This document shows, piece by piece, positions 18,171 to 26,991 of a DNA stretch of 64,000 nt (position 1 is the stretch's first letter; every line of letters starts with the position of its first letter). The DNA lies in the NCBI RefSeq assembly GCF_024701975.1, contig NZ_JANLNM010000015.1:1-64000 (forward strand), given 5' to 3'. The notes below the pieces were generated by a model. That model saw nothing but the letters and a program-made list of their open reading frames with translations. It was not told where the DNA came from and did no database searches. The translations under genes and the position numbers were made by a program. Origin of the DNA: Variovorax sp. ZS18.2.2 (GTDB lineage: Bacteria; Pseudomonadota; Gammaproteobacteria; Burkholderiales; Burkholderiaceae_C).

Positions 18171-18581
18171 ATGGATGACTTGATTGAGGCACGCCGTGCT
18201 GCTCTGCGACGCTTTGTCACGAAAGAAGGCGGGAACACTGCCGTTATCAAGAAGTACAACCTCGACCCCTCCCGGCGGAGCTATCTATCTCAGCTCATTG
18301 CACGAGACTCAACGGCTCCATTTGGAGATCGCAGCGCACGAAAATGGCAAGAGCTCTTGGGCTTGCAAGGCGACCCTCTCCTTTATCCCCAGCCGTTATC
18401 CCGAGATACTATTACGTTGCCAATCAAAGAACTGGTGACCCAAATAGCCGATGTCTTAAACGGCGTTCCCGAGAATCAACGTGAAGCAACAGCAGCATTG
18501 CTAGCGGCTTTAGGAAGAACTCCAAGCGACCAACAATTGATTGTGGTGCTTACGCAGCTTTTGGAGCCAATCTCCAAATGA
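18171..18581 (+). CDS. Putative HTH regulator divergent from parA
   Basis: About 136 residues from the ATG at 18171; a TTG three bases earlier is also possible. LRRFVTKEGGNTAVIKKYNL followed by RRSYLSQLIARDST suggests a helix-turn-helix of the kind seen in phage and ICE regulators with a Cro/CI-like N-terminus. The C-terminus (ITLPIKELVTQIADVLNGVP) is helical and could dimerise. Its place opposite parA matches element-encoded regulators. The target and signal are unknown. Confidence 0.65.
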   Translation: MDDLIEARRAALRRFVTKEGGNTAVIKKYNLDPSRRSYLSQLIARDSTAPFGDRSARKWQELLGLQGDPLLYPQPLSRDTITLPIKELVTQIADVLNGVPENQREATAALLAALGRTPSDQQLIVVLTQLLEPISK

Positions 18582-18607
18582 TTGCATTAAATCACCTCCA
18601 CTATGAA

Positions 18608-18868
18608 TTATTTGTTGCAATTCTCTGAAATTTTTCGCTCTACGAAATCGTGAGTTTCTTGGATTTGCTGATCTATAACCACTATTGCTTCGCGAAGAAT
18701 CGGTGGGCTTCCACCTCTCGAATAGTTGCGCCCAAATTTTTTGAGCAAAATCAAGTTGCAATTCTTGCAAAAATCATTTCGCAATGATTCAGGCAAAGAT
18801 AGGCTAATGCGATTGATCGCTACACCTAATATGCCTTTCTGAGTGTTTGATCTTGATTTAATATTCAT
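18608..18868 (-). CDS. Small hypothetical protein
   Basis: An 86-residue basic protein preceded by AGGGAGAG just upstream of the ATG. It contains CKNCN (residues 35-39) and ends in a helical segment (REAIVVIDQQIQETHDFVER). It is A+T-rich, unlike the ICE core. It is convergent with the upstream regulator. No function is recognised. Confidence 0.5.
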   Translation of the reverse strand: MNIKSRSNTQKGILGVAINRISLSLPESLRNDFCKNCNLILLKKFGRNYSRGGSPPILREAIVVIDQQIQETHDFVERKISENCNK

Positions 18869-19000
18869 GAGCTCTCCCTGAGAGTTATCGTGGGTGCTCG
18901 CTTGTGGGTAACTGGGTTAAAGCTTGCGAAGGAAAAGGCTATGAGAGGAAGGATGTTTCCTCATAACCGCTCGGCCGCGCCTTGTTTGTTGTTGTTCGTG

Positions 19001-19978
19001 TTATTCCAGTCGAATATTTCCAGCATGCACCAATTCTCCATATGCTTTGAATTTTATTAATGCATTCTGTTTTATTTCTTTAGGTGACCATGCCAATGGC
19101 TCATAAGCGAAGGTGCTAAAACGAGCCCGCACTTCTGAGTCGGCCAGTGCTTGAGCAACGTCTGCGCTAATTTTTTCTTGAATTGCGGTAGACGTCCCCC
19201 TTGGCACAAGAAGCGAAACAAAAGAGTTGACCTCTAGAGCTGCCGGGCCGCCCGCCTCTCCAACCGTAGGAACATCCGGCATTTGTGGAATACGATGTGG
19301 CGCGGCGACGGCGAGGTACCGCAGTCTTCCTGTTTTATAGATGGACTGACTTGATGGGATGCTTGCGAAGCTCCAATCGATTTCTCCAGCACCTACATCG
19401 GAAAACAGTTGCGACACTTCGCGATACGGTGCGTGCTGCATGCGAATACCGGTAATCGACTCGAGTTCTTGTGCTCCAAGATGCCCTGGGGAGCCGACGC
19501 CCCAGGAACCATAGGTAACGGCCCCTGGCCTCGTTTTTGCGGCGTTGATCAGATCGCCTACGTTTCTCCACTTCGATTGAGCAGGCACTGCAACCAAAAA
19601 CGGAGTGCGAAACAATGACGCTACGGGATCGAAATGTTCGAGCGTGATGAAATTTCTCGACTTGTACAGGTGCGGCAATGCTGCTAGGTGCTCGCTGTCC
19701 AACTGCAAAAGCGTATAGCCATCGGGTGATGCCCGCTTTGCTTGTTCAATAGCTATAAAACCGCCGCCGCCAGGCTTGTTGTTAATGATGACTGGTTGTC
19801 CCCAAGTCTTCGTGAGTTTCTCGGACAAGAGCCGAAGTACGGTGTCAGGGCCGCTGCCTGCCGCGAACGGTGTGATGATCGTCACGGCCCTATCTGGGTA
19901 GCCATCGCTTTGGGAGTAAGAAGGAGCAGCAAAAGAGGACAGAAGGAAGGTGATCGTTAATGCGTGCAGTAAGTTCAT
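19001..19978 (-). CDS. Bug/TctC-family tripartite tricarboxylate transporter binding protein
   Basis: A 325-residue secreted protein. The signal peptide spans residues 1-22 (ends SYSQ-SDG). It is followed by the family hallmarks YPDRAVTIITPFAAGSGPDT, the PVIINNKPGGGG loop and SWGVGSPGHLGAQELE. It binds a carboxylate in the periplasm. In Burkholderiales these Bug proteins are very numerous and often lack dedicated membrane partners, and none is encoded here. It is 33 bases downstream of a monooxygenase gene in one likely operon, suggesting capture of an aromatic or related acid. The ligand is unknown. Confidence 0.9.
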   Translation of the reverse strand: MNLLHALTITFLLSSFAAPSYSQSDGYPDRAVTIITPFAAGSGPDTVLRLLSEKLTKTWGQPVIINNKPGGGGFIAIEQAKRASPDGYTLLQLDSEHLAALPHLYKSRNFITLEHFDPVASLFRTPFLVAVPAQSKWRNVGDLINAAKTRPGAVTYGSWGVGSPGHLGAQELESITGIRMQHAPYREVSQLFSDVGAGEIDWSFASIPSSQSIYKTGRLRYLAVAAPHRIPQMPDVPTVGEAGGPAALEVNSFVSLLVPRGTSTAIQEKISADVAQALADSEVRARFSTFAYEPLAWSPKEIKQNALIKFKAYGELVHAGNIRLE

Positions 19979-20011
19979 TTCGTTTCCTGGCCACTGGTTT
20001 TCTGATTGGGG

Positions 20012-21253
20012 TTAAAGGGATGCAAGTGCGGGTCGATAAAATTTCGTTGCGTCGTCGAGGCAACGCTCAGGTCGCCAAGCAAACAGCCACTCCAGCGAGT
20101 CGTAAAAACGTACCTGAGTCCGCCCGGCCCAAAGACTGTTCCTCACCAAGCGCTCAACGCCTTTTGCGTGATAGATTCGCCCCATTTCGCGAACAGAAAG
20201 GACCACACGCCCAGTGCGGGCAATTCGAGCATCCTGGTAAAGCTTGAAGGCGGCAGGCAAGTCGAGGTCACATGCTTGGACGGCTTGGCCGAGCGTCACG
20301 GCGTCTTCGAGAGCCATACACGCCCCCTCCGCAAGGTACTGCATCATCGGATGAGCGGCATCTCCAAGAAGCGTGGCCTGACCATGGCTCCAATGCGCGA
20401 TCGGATCTCGATCAGCGGTGCTCCACCGCCACCACGATGTGGGTAGATCCAGAAGTTGTCGAGGACGTGCGTGAATCCCTTCAAAATAGGAAAGTACCTC
20501 GTCCTTACTTCCGTGACTAACGCCCCATTCCTCTAGCTTGCGGCTGTGGAATGTGACAACGAGATTGAACTGTTCCCCGTGTCGCAACGGATAGTGCACT
20601 AGGTGGCAATCTGGCCCGGCCCAGACAACTGGTGAATTCAAGCGCAGATCGGCCGGCATGGCAGCAGTCGGAACAAGGGCTCGATACACCACATGGCCTG
20701 AAACACGCGGGGAGTCATGAATCAGATGTTCCCGTACCACTGACCGTACCCCATCACAGCCTACGATTGCATCAGCACTGAAGCGACGACCGTCATCGGT
20801 CGTGACCATGACACCGCAGGAGTTGATGTCTATAGCATCAACGCGTGCGGAGGTGTAGAGACGAACTTTCGGATTCAGATGGACGGCTTCGAGAAGAGCC
20901 CGATGCAGATCCGCACGATGAGTAACCGCATACGGGTTCGCGAACCGCTGGCGAAAATCAGCCCCCACATGGATAGCTGCAATTTCGCTGCAGTCCACGG
21001 CATCAAGCATCACCAGGCTATCCGCAAACACGGCGTGTTGACGGACAGAAGCGCCTACGCCAAGAGCATCAAGAGCAGCAAACGCGTTGGGACCAAGCTG
21101 CAAGCCGGCGCCGACCTCTCCGATGGTCGAGCTTTGCTCCAACAATTCAACGCAAACCCCTTGATGCGCCAGTGCGATGGCGGCGGCCATGCCACCGATT
21201 CCACCGCCAACGAGAAGCACCGACGGGGACTTCTGTCCGGGTATCGACCTCAT
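20012..21253 (-). CDS. FAD-dependent aromatic monooxygenase, 3-hydroxybenzoate 6-hydroxylase-like
   Basis: About 413 residues from the ATG at 21253, which has GGGAG upstream. The class A flavin hydroxylase motifs are complete: GGGIGG at 16-21, IGEVGAGLQLGPNAFAALDA, the GCDGVRS motif at 165-171, and GDAAHP at 297-302. The GEVGAGLQLGPNA segment and overall length resemble 3-hydroxybenzoate 6-hydroxylases, which use NADH and O2 to make gentisate, but salicylate hydroxylases are close relatives, so the substrate is not certain. It heads a two-gene unit with the binding protein and lies opposite a LysR regulator. Confidence 0.88.
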   Translation of the reverse strand: MRSIPGQKSPSVLLVGGGIGGMAAAIALAHQGVCVELLEQSSTIGEVGAGLQLGPNAFAALDALGVGASVRQHAVFADSLVMLDAVDCSEIAAIHVGADFRQRFANPYAVTHRADLHRALLEAVHLNPKVRLYTSARVDAIDINSCGVMVTTDDGRRFSADAIVGCDGVRSVVREHLIHDSPRVSGHVVYRALVPTAAMPADLRLNSPVVWAGPDCHLVHYPLRHGEQFNLVVTFHSRKLEEWGVSHGSKDEVLSYFEGIHARPRQLLDLPTSWWRWSTADRDPIAHWSHGQATLLGDAAHPMMQYLAEGACMALEDAVTLGQAVQACDLDLPAAFKLYQDARIARTGRVVLSVREMGRIYHAKGVERLVRNSLWAGRTQVRFYDSLEWLFAWRPERCLDDATKFYRPALASL

Positions 21254-21335
21254 TCTTTTGCTCCCTGAACTGCAGCTATCGCTACTTGACGACATACTTC
21301 AAGCAAGCGAGAAAGGCGTCAAGCGTGAAAATTTG

Positions 21336-21386
21336 ATAGTCACTATTTCGAAATCGCGATGGTTATGAAATGGAAGTAATTTTCCA
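21336..21386. promoter_or_regulatory. Dyad cluster between the monooxygenase and LysR genes
   Basis: Three dyads lie in this divergent intergenic region: ATAGTCACTAT (21336-21346), ATTTCGAAAT (21345-21354) and TGGAAgtaattTTCCA (21371-21386). LysR regulators bind interrupted dyads of the T-N11-A type next to divergently transcribed target operons, so these are good candidates for recognition and activation sites. Which dyad is used is not decided by sequence alone. Confidence 0.55.
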
Positions 21387-21434
21387 AAATTCATGAAACA
21401 CCAAAGGTTTCGTAGAGGCAAATTAAGGAAGGCA

Positions 21435-22337
21435 ATGTCAAAACTTGATCTTGAGTGGCTAGCTCTTTTCGATGAAATCTACAAAAGTGGAAAGGTATCA
21501 AGCGCAGCAAAAATACGCGGACTGACTCAGTCTTCCGCCAGCAGCATGCTCAACAAATTGCGCGAACACTTTCGCGATGATCTTTTTACGCGTACACCGT
21601 TAGGTATGCAGCCCACTCCTTTTGCAGAATTGATCGCACCGAACTTACGGCAAGCAGTTGAACTTCTTGCCAGCGCAGAAACTCTTGGCGCAGGCTTTGA
21701 TCCTGCGAAAGCCGAGCGCACTTTCCGCCTGTCAATGACGGATATCAGTGAAATCGTGCTACTCCCCCGTCTTCTTGCACATCTTCACGTTGTAGCGCCA
21801 TTAATTAGTGTGATGACCGAAGTCATCTCGGAGCAAAGTAGCATTAATTTGGCAAATGGAGGGCTAGATTTTGCGGTTGGTTTTGCCCCGCAATTTCAAG
21901 CGGGCTTCTACCAACAAACACTGTTTGTGCAAGACATCGTTTGTTTGGCAGCGCGAGATCATCCAAGAATTGGAGATTCACTTACTCGCGAGCAATATGA
22001 AGCTGAAGGGCATGCCGTGGTGATGACGCCAAATACTGGTCACGGCATAATTGAAAAGAGCGTTCGGGACCTAGGCTTGACGCGAAAAATCAAGGTTCGG
22101 CCGTCAACGTTCTTGAGCCTTGGGCATATTGTTGCAAAAACAGACCTACTCTCGTTGGTGCCGCGTTTGCTTGGAGAGACGTTAACAGAGCAGGCGCCGC
22201 TAAAGATGTTGACTGCTCCATTTCCACTTCCGACCTACGAGGTGAAACAGTATTGGCATTCCCGATTTCACGCAGAACCAGGAAGCCAGTGGTTTAGGCA
22301 GTCGATGCACCTGCTATTCGGTAGTAGCGCACGTTGA
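21435..22337 (+). CDS. LysR-family transcriptional regulator
   Basis: About 300 residues from the ATG at 21435, chosen for the AAGGA just upstream and the usual family length; an earlier ATG at 21393 would add 14 residues. LALFDEIYKSGKVSSAAKIR followed by GLTQSSASSMLNKLREHF is the N-terminal helix-turn-helix. The rest is an effector-binding domain (VMTEVISEQSSINLANGGLD). It is divergent from the monooxygenase and binding-protein genes and probably activates them in response to an aromatic inducer. Confidence 0.9.
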   Translation: MSKLDLEWLALFDEIYKSGKVSSAAKIRGLTQSSASSMLNKLREHFRDDLFTRTPLGMQPTPFAELIAPNLRQAVELLASAETLGAGFDPAKAERTFRLSMTDISEIVLLPRLLAHLHVVAPLISVMTEVISEQSSINLANGGLDFAVGFAPQFQAGFYQQTLFVQDIVCLAARDHPRIGDSLTREQYEAEGHAVVMTPNTGHGIIEKSVRDLGLTRKIKVRPSTFLSLGHIVAKTDLLSLVPRLLGETLTEQAPLKMLTAPFPLPTYEVKQYWHSRFHAEPGSQWFRQSMHLLFGSSAR

Positions 22338-22394
22338 TTGCTTAGTTTAGGTCGTATAAACTTTGGCCGTAGGCATACCGCTTGCCGGCATATC

Positions 22395-25313
22395 TCAGTT
22401 CAGCTGCAATGCCGAATTCGAAGGCGGCACCGGCAGCACCCAGCGCTCTGGTTCGACAAGAACCACGGTCGATAGCCTGCCCTTCGTAACGCCACCTCGC
22501 CCGACGATTTCGTAGCGAATGATGTTGGTATTGCTCGGGCCCGACATGTGCCATCCGGCCTTGATGACTTCCCGCTGGACCAGCATCGAGCGTTTGTCGA
22601 TTTCAGGATCGTCCACTTCGGTGGCCGCAAACAACTTGAAGATGATGGGCGAGACCAACGCCATGCCCTCGGGCGTGAAGTGAACGGCCGCGCCCGTCTC
22701 GTTGTACTTGAGCTCGCGGTTGCCCAGCCCAGCTTGAAGCCACCTCATGAAATCCAATGCAACCTCGCTGGGCTCGGCCTTCTTGCCGTCGACACCGTGG
22801 CTGCGAATCTTCGGCAATTTGGGCACGAGCATCACCGGCGCTGGTGATGCGTCCTGTCCAGAGGGACTTGGTTGCATGTGAGGATCCCTGGTGCCGACGG
22901 ATGTGACAGTGTCGACATGGTGGTCGGTTTCATGGCGGGTAGTCTCGGCGCGACGCGACGATCCCGCCGTGGCCCGCGTGCGCGCCGACATCGATGGCGC
23001 GCCCTCAAAAATCAGACTGCGCTTCATTGCCGGAGACGAAGCAAAAATCGGTTTCGTAAAACCGCCCTTGTCATGCCCGGCCACTTGTCGCATGACTTCG
23101 TCGTCGTCCTTTTCTTCCTGTGCCGAACCTGATCCAGCCACTGGATCTGGCTGCGTCCGAATGGCTTCGCCCGCAATGGCTGCGCTTCGTCGTGGCGCTG
23201 GCACAGTCTCCACCAGCGCGGCAGATTCTTGGCTTGTTTTCAAGCTGGAGACACGTACCGTCGATCCGCTGGCCGGGACCCTCTTGGCAGCCCTGCCCCC
23301 GGGCTGCGTCTTTCCTGCAGCACGCGTCTGTGAATCGGGATTGACCAATGCATGACGGTGATCACTCGACCCGGGACGCGCATCGCTCGGGTCAACGTCC
23401 ACGAGGTACGCAACGTCGTCATCGAGGACAGCGGATTCGAGGGCCCCCGACATGGAGGCGCTGAAGTTCTTCGCGGCCGGCGCTGCATTCGCGGCACGTG
23501 GGCTTGGCGCAGCTTCTTGTGCTTGCCTTGCGGGCCTTGGCGCAGTGGCCGGCTTGTTGAATGCTGGCGCCCTCAATGCATCCGTCGGATGTTCGGCGGC
23601 AGCCTTGGAACCTGGCGCAGATGTTGGCCTGGAAGGCTTGGCAAGTTTGCCGGCGTGCGAGGTCTGTCCTGCAGCATCCTCATGCGCTGGAGGCAAGGTT
23701 GGAGGCCTTTGCGGTGTGGTTGCCATCGCCCCGGAACCCCCTGCAGCAGCATCTTTGTTTTTTCCACTGCGGGAGGCTGAAACAAGCATGGCCTGCTTCG
23801 CGGCGGATTCCGCCGTGGAGATATCTGCCCCGGTATCCGCGCCGATACCCGCAGTCTCACCTTCTTCGGCATCCGCCTTGCCGCGTTTGGCATGAACCTC
23901 GATGTGTCCGCGCATCGCCGGCGGATACGCTGCCGGATTGTCGAACAGCTTGCTCAGCGGAAAGCGCAGCATCGACAGCGAATGGCTGTAGGCGCCCTGC
24001 GCCAGGTCGGTGCTTCCACTATCACCATCATCTTCGCCACCACTGGCATCGTCATCCGTTGCGCCAGATTCCTCTGCGCCGCGGCCATGCACGGTCACGT
24101 ACCAGATCGCCTGCCCGCTCACCGGATTCGGCTCGATGCAACCGTACTCCTGCCAGGTGTCGAAGAACCGGTCGTTCTTCGTCTCCCCCGGCACCGCTTC
24201 GTCGGGCGCATGCGTCTTGATCCACGCTCTGACGGCATCCGCCAGGCGCTTGGCCACGAACCACATCGAGCCGTTGTGGATCCAGCCCGCCGCGCCCGTC
24301 CTGTTCAACGGCAAGCTCGTGCCCGCGCGCAGCATCGAGCCGATCGCCTGCATCAGCAGATCGACCAGCGGCACCGAGTTCGATGTGCTGAAGCGTGCCT
24401 TGCTGCCGGTGAGCAGCGCTCTTTGCGTTGACGCCTGATCCGCTTTGCGAACGATCCGGGCCAAAAGGCTCTCGGTATCCTGACCGCTGAGGTAGCGGTT
24501 GAGCGCATCGAATGCCTCGGGCTGACGCGCCATGAAACTCAGCGCGGAGGCCGGCGCGATCCGCGGCAGCAGCATCATGGCCAGGCGGGAATGGGCGGAG
24601 TAGTCGCGCTGGGATTTCGGAGCGAACTCCACCAGGTACTCAGGGTTCCTGCGGCTGCGGCTCACCTCGCTCAAGCTGCCGGCCATTGGCACCCAGCGCA
24701 GCGCATCGGCCATGTCGGTGCTGCGCCAGGACAGCCGCAGATCCGTCATCGGCTTGGCCACGTCGTGCAACAGTGCCGCGAAAAACACCACGTAGGTCCA
24801 TTCGTCGCGCTGCGCGTCAATCGCCTCGATAGGCTTGCCCGCGGGCAGGAAGTGACCATTGCGCCAGGTCATGGCCGCCAGCACCATCTCCATCGTGTGG
24901 GACAGGAGACCGCCCACATGGGCATGGTGATGCGACTCCGATGCCGGTGCCAACTGCACGAACTCTGCATAGTTGCGAAGCGCCGGCAAGCAGTCGCGCT
25001 CCCAGACCTCGGAAGACAGGCGTGACTGGCGCCAGATCTCGCCGATCGCCTTGTCGGCCTGGATGCAGCGCAACAGCTGCTCGGCGTCCAGCACGCGAAG
25101 CCAACCCTCGGCCGAACCGGCGACCTCGGGAGCGGTGGTTGCGATGGGCGTGGGGGCTGGTATTGCTGCCGCCAGTTGGCGCGAGCTCGACGATGAAGAC
25201 AAGGAGGACGATGACGAAGATGAGCCTGCGCGCCCTGGCGACGGCTGGCCAGCCTTGTGCCGGGCGGCTGACGTGAAACGCAAGCCGACGAACCCGAGCA
25301 CCAGGCTCGACAA
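22395..25313 (-). CDS. traI: MobH-family conjugative relaxase TraI
   Basis: A 972-residue relaxase of the TraI_2/MobH class. The metal-binding motif HHHAHVGGLLSHT is at 128-140 and the HD motif FAALLHDVAKP at about 178-188. A serine-run linker spans residues 31-44, a long Ala/Pro/Ser linker spans about 480-850, and the C-terminal domain (VALDFMRWLQAGLGNRELKY, VHFTPEGMALVSPIIFKLFA) matches the ICE relaxase TIGR03760 family. It nicks the element at oriT to start transfer. It follows a partner gene by 17 bases and faces away from the large non-coding control region. Confidence 0.94.
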   Translation of the reverse strand: MSSLVLGFVGLRFTSAARHKAGQPSPGRAGSSSSSSSLSSSSSSRQLAAAIPAPTPIATTAPEVAGSAEGWLRVLDAEQLLRCIQADKAIGEIWRQSRLSSEVWERDCLPALRNYAEFVQLAPASESHHHAHVGGLLSHTMEMVLAAMTWRNGHFLPAGKPIEAIDAQRDEWTYVVFFAALLHDVAKPMTDLRLSWRSTDMADALRWVPMAGSLSEVSRSRRNPEYLVEFAPKSQRDYSAHSRLAMMLLPRIAPASALSFMARQPEAFDALNRYLSGQDTESLLARIVRKADQASTQRALLTGSKARFSTSNSVPLVDLLMQAIGSMLRAGTSLPLNRTGAAGWIHNGSMWFVAKRLADAVRAWIKTHAPDEAVPGETKNDRFFDTWQEYGCIEPNPVSGQAIWYVTVHGRGAEESGATDDDASGGEDDGDSGSTDLAQGAYSHSLSMLRFPLSKLFDNPAAYPPAMRGHIEVHAKRGKADAEEGETAGIGADTGADISTAESAAKQAMLVSASRSGKNKDAAAGGSGAMATTPQRPPTLPPAHEDAAGQTSHAGKLAKPSRPTSAPGSKAAAEHPTDALRAPAFNKPATAPRPARQAQEAAPSPRAANAAPAAKNFSASMSGALESAVLDDDVAYLVDVDPSDARPGSSDHRHALVNPDSQTRAAGKTQPGGRAAKRVPASGSTVRVSSLKTSQESAALVETVPAPRRSAAIAGEAIRTQPDPVAGSGSAQEEKDDDEVMRQVAGHDKGGFTKPIFASSPAMKRSLIFEGAPSMSARTRATAGSSRRAETTRHETDHHVDTVTSVGTRDPHMQPSPSGQDASPAPVMLVPKLPKIRSHGVDGKKAEPSEVALDFMRWLQAGLGNRELKYNETGAAVHFTPEGMALVSPIIFKLFAATEVDDPEIDKRSMLVQREVIKAGWHMSGPSNTNIIRYEIVGRGGVTKGRLSTVVLVEPERWVLPVPPSNSALQLN

Positions 25314-25330
25314 CCGGAGGGCGGCCTGCT

Positions 25331-25951
25331 TCAGGGGGCCTCCCCGCGCGCATTGGCGCTATCGTCTTCATTGCCATGATCGTCGCCATCGTTGTCGAGC
25401 AGGTAGGCCTCGACCTTGTCCAGGCCTTGCTCCTCGGGTGTGACGTCCAGGGGGCGCAGCCACACGCCCATCGTCACGCCTTGACCACCCAGCGCGCAAA
25501 AGCTCATCCAGGACTGCTTCAGGGGATTCCACCGCGGGCGCATGTCCGTGTCCCAGACCGCGCAATACCAGACAAAGTCCTGCTTCAGGAACGCATCGAC
25601 GACCTGCTTTTTGAGCGCGATCTTGTGCGCCCGGTCGGCGCCCAGCTCGTTCGGAGCTACGCCGACGAGCTTCTTGCCGGCCTGCTTGCTCACGAACGCC
25701 AGCAGGACATCGCGCACGCTGATGGCCGCGTCGTTTCCGTCTTCGACGTGAGCCTCCAGGCCGTCGTAATGGCCCAGCCATTCCATCAGCTTGGGGAGCC
25801 AGTCGGACAGATCCAGCTGCTTCAGCGCACGAGCAATGACATAGGGCGCATGCGCATGGTCCAACTCATCGCGCCCATATAGCGGCGCCTCTTCATCAGG
25901 TTGCAGGGGCTCCATCTGGGCACGCCACCTGGGCGGGTTGGGTTGGTCCAT
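25331..25951 (-). CDS. Hypothetical protein upstream of traI
   Basis: A 206-residue soluble acidic protein (MDQPNPPRWRAQMEPLQPDE). The middle shows AISVRDVLLAFVSKQAGKKL and ALKKQVVDAFLKQDFVWYCA, and the C-terminus is very acidic. It is transcribed just ahead of traI and abuts the candidate origin region, so a relaxosome accessory role is possible. That is inference; no family is recognised. Confidence 0.65.
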   Translation of the reverse strand: MDQPNPPRWRAQMEPLQPDEEAPLYGRDELDHAHAPYVIARALKQLDLSDWLPKLMEWLGHYDGLEAHVEDGNDAAISVRDVLLAFVSKQAGKKLVGVAPNELGADRAHKIALKKQVVDAFLKQDFVWYCAVWDTDMRPRWNPLKQSWMSFCALGGQGVTMGVWLRPLDVTPEEQGLDKVEAYLLDNDGDDHGNEDDSANARGEAP

Positions 25952-26053
25952 GGTTCCAAGACTTGTTCGTTGCTACACAACCGACGGCCCTGCATGCACG
26001 GGCCAGACTCGACACGCAGGAATGGAGTTGGAATTAAAAGCCCTGGGGCAGGG

Positions 26054-26081
26054 AATTTCCAGCGACATGTGTCGGGAAATT
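26054..26081. promoter_or_regulatory. Bulged palindrome upstream of the traI operon
   Basis: AATTTCC-AG-CGACA-TG-TGTCG-GGAAATT forms a 12-bp stem with a 2-base bulge. It lies about 100 bases upstream of the first gene of the traI unit. It may be an operator or a recognition hairpin near oriT. Confidence 0.55.
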
Positions 26082-26447
26082 GAGGGCGGTATTTCCTTGA
26101 CGGATATCCAAAACTGTGATGGGAAAACTGGAGCCTGGTTCAGGCGTTCACTGGTCGGCTCAAAAGGTAGTCCGTTGGCTGAGTCTGGCCGCAACGGTGC
26201 CGGGTTCCGCTGCTTCAAGAGTGGGACCGCCGACGAAAACGGGCCGCCGAACCAGAGGTTGATTTAAAGGGCCTGGAGGGTGGGGAAGTGGGGGCGACGC
26301 ACCCGCCCCCTCGACCTGCCTCAAAAAATTCAGTGGAGGGCGTTCTGGCGTACTGCATGCCGCTTCAATGCAAAAACTCCGCCCCGGATTTATGCGTTTC
26401 TTGTTTCTAACGAACAACGACGACTTGGCGGTCGTCTCACGGCGAAG

Positions 26448-26657
26448 TTATCCACAGGACCGGTGCCCTCCCCTCCCGCACGCGTACGCGCGATGTCGTT
26501 GTTTTTAGAGATATGTATTTAGTATGGGTTAGCGTTTTCGGCATTTTAAGTTTTGCGGTTTCGGCATTTGGGGAGAGGGTTTTTGGAGGCATTTCCCTGG
26601 AATTCGGAGCTGAGGGGTTGAAAAACGTGGCTTTGATCACGGACGGCCTGTGGATAA
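26448..26657. other. Candidate origin: paired DnaA boxes around an A+T-rich core
   Basis: TTATCCACA occurs on the plus strand at 26448-26456 and on the minus strand at 26649-26657, each extended to TTATCCACAGG. Between them an A+T-rich stretch (about 26498-26570) holds two copies of TTTCGGCATTT (26536-26546 and 26559-26569). This arrangement resembles a DnaA-dependent origin and suits an element with its own replication and partition genes. Confidence 0.6.
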
Positions 26658-26798
26658 CTCAAGATCGGCACGGGTTTCGAGCCGAGCTTCGGATCGTGAG
26701 GAAGGCATTAATCGGGGAAATCCGTTGGAACAGGCGTGGTTGGGCAAAAGGATGGGGCATTGATGGGCGGTGGTGCGCGGATTTGACCAACCGCGTAC

Positions 26799-26863
26799 GC
26801 AGTGGGCAAAAAGTGGGCTACCACGCGACGGTCGCGCAGTGGGCAAAAAGTGGGCTACCACGC
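26799..26863 (+). repeat. Tandem array 2 (37-bp period)
   Basis: Two identical 28-base copies, 26799-26826 and 26836-26863, are 37 bases apart, joined by CGCGACGGTCGCG (26824-26836). Each contains GTGGGCAA then CTACCAC, as array 1 does on the other strand. A decayed copy (TTGGGCAAAAGG) is near 26740. The array is in the same orientation as the transfer genes that follow. Confidence 0.85.
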
Positions 26864-26991
26864 ACGCAAGAGATTGCGTCAGTCCCTTTCATCAACACCC
26901 TAGCCGACGACACGTACAAACCGACGACAAGTTCTGCAACAGCACGGCCGGGATTTGCGAAGCGCCATCGGGTTGGGTCAGCGGTTCCCCG

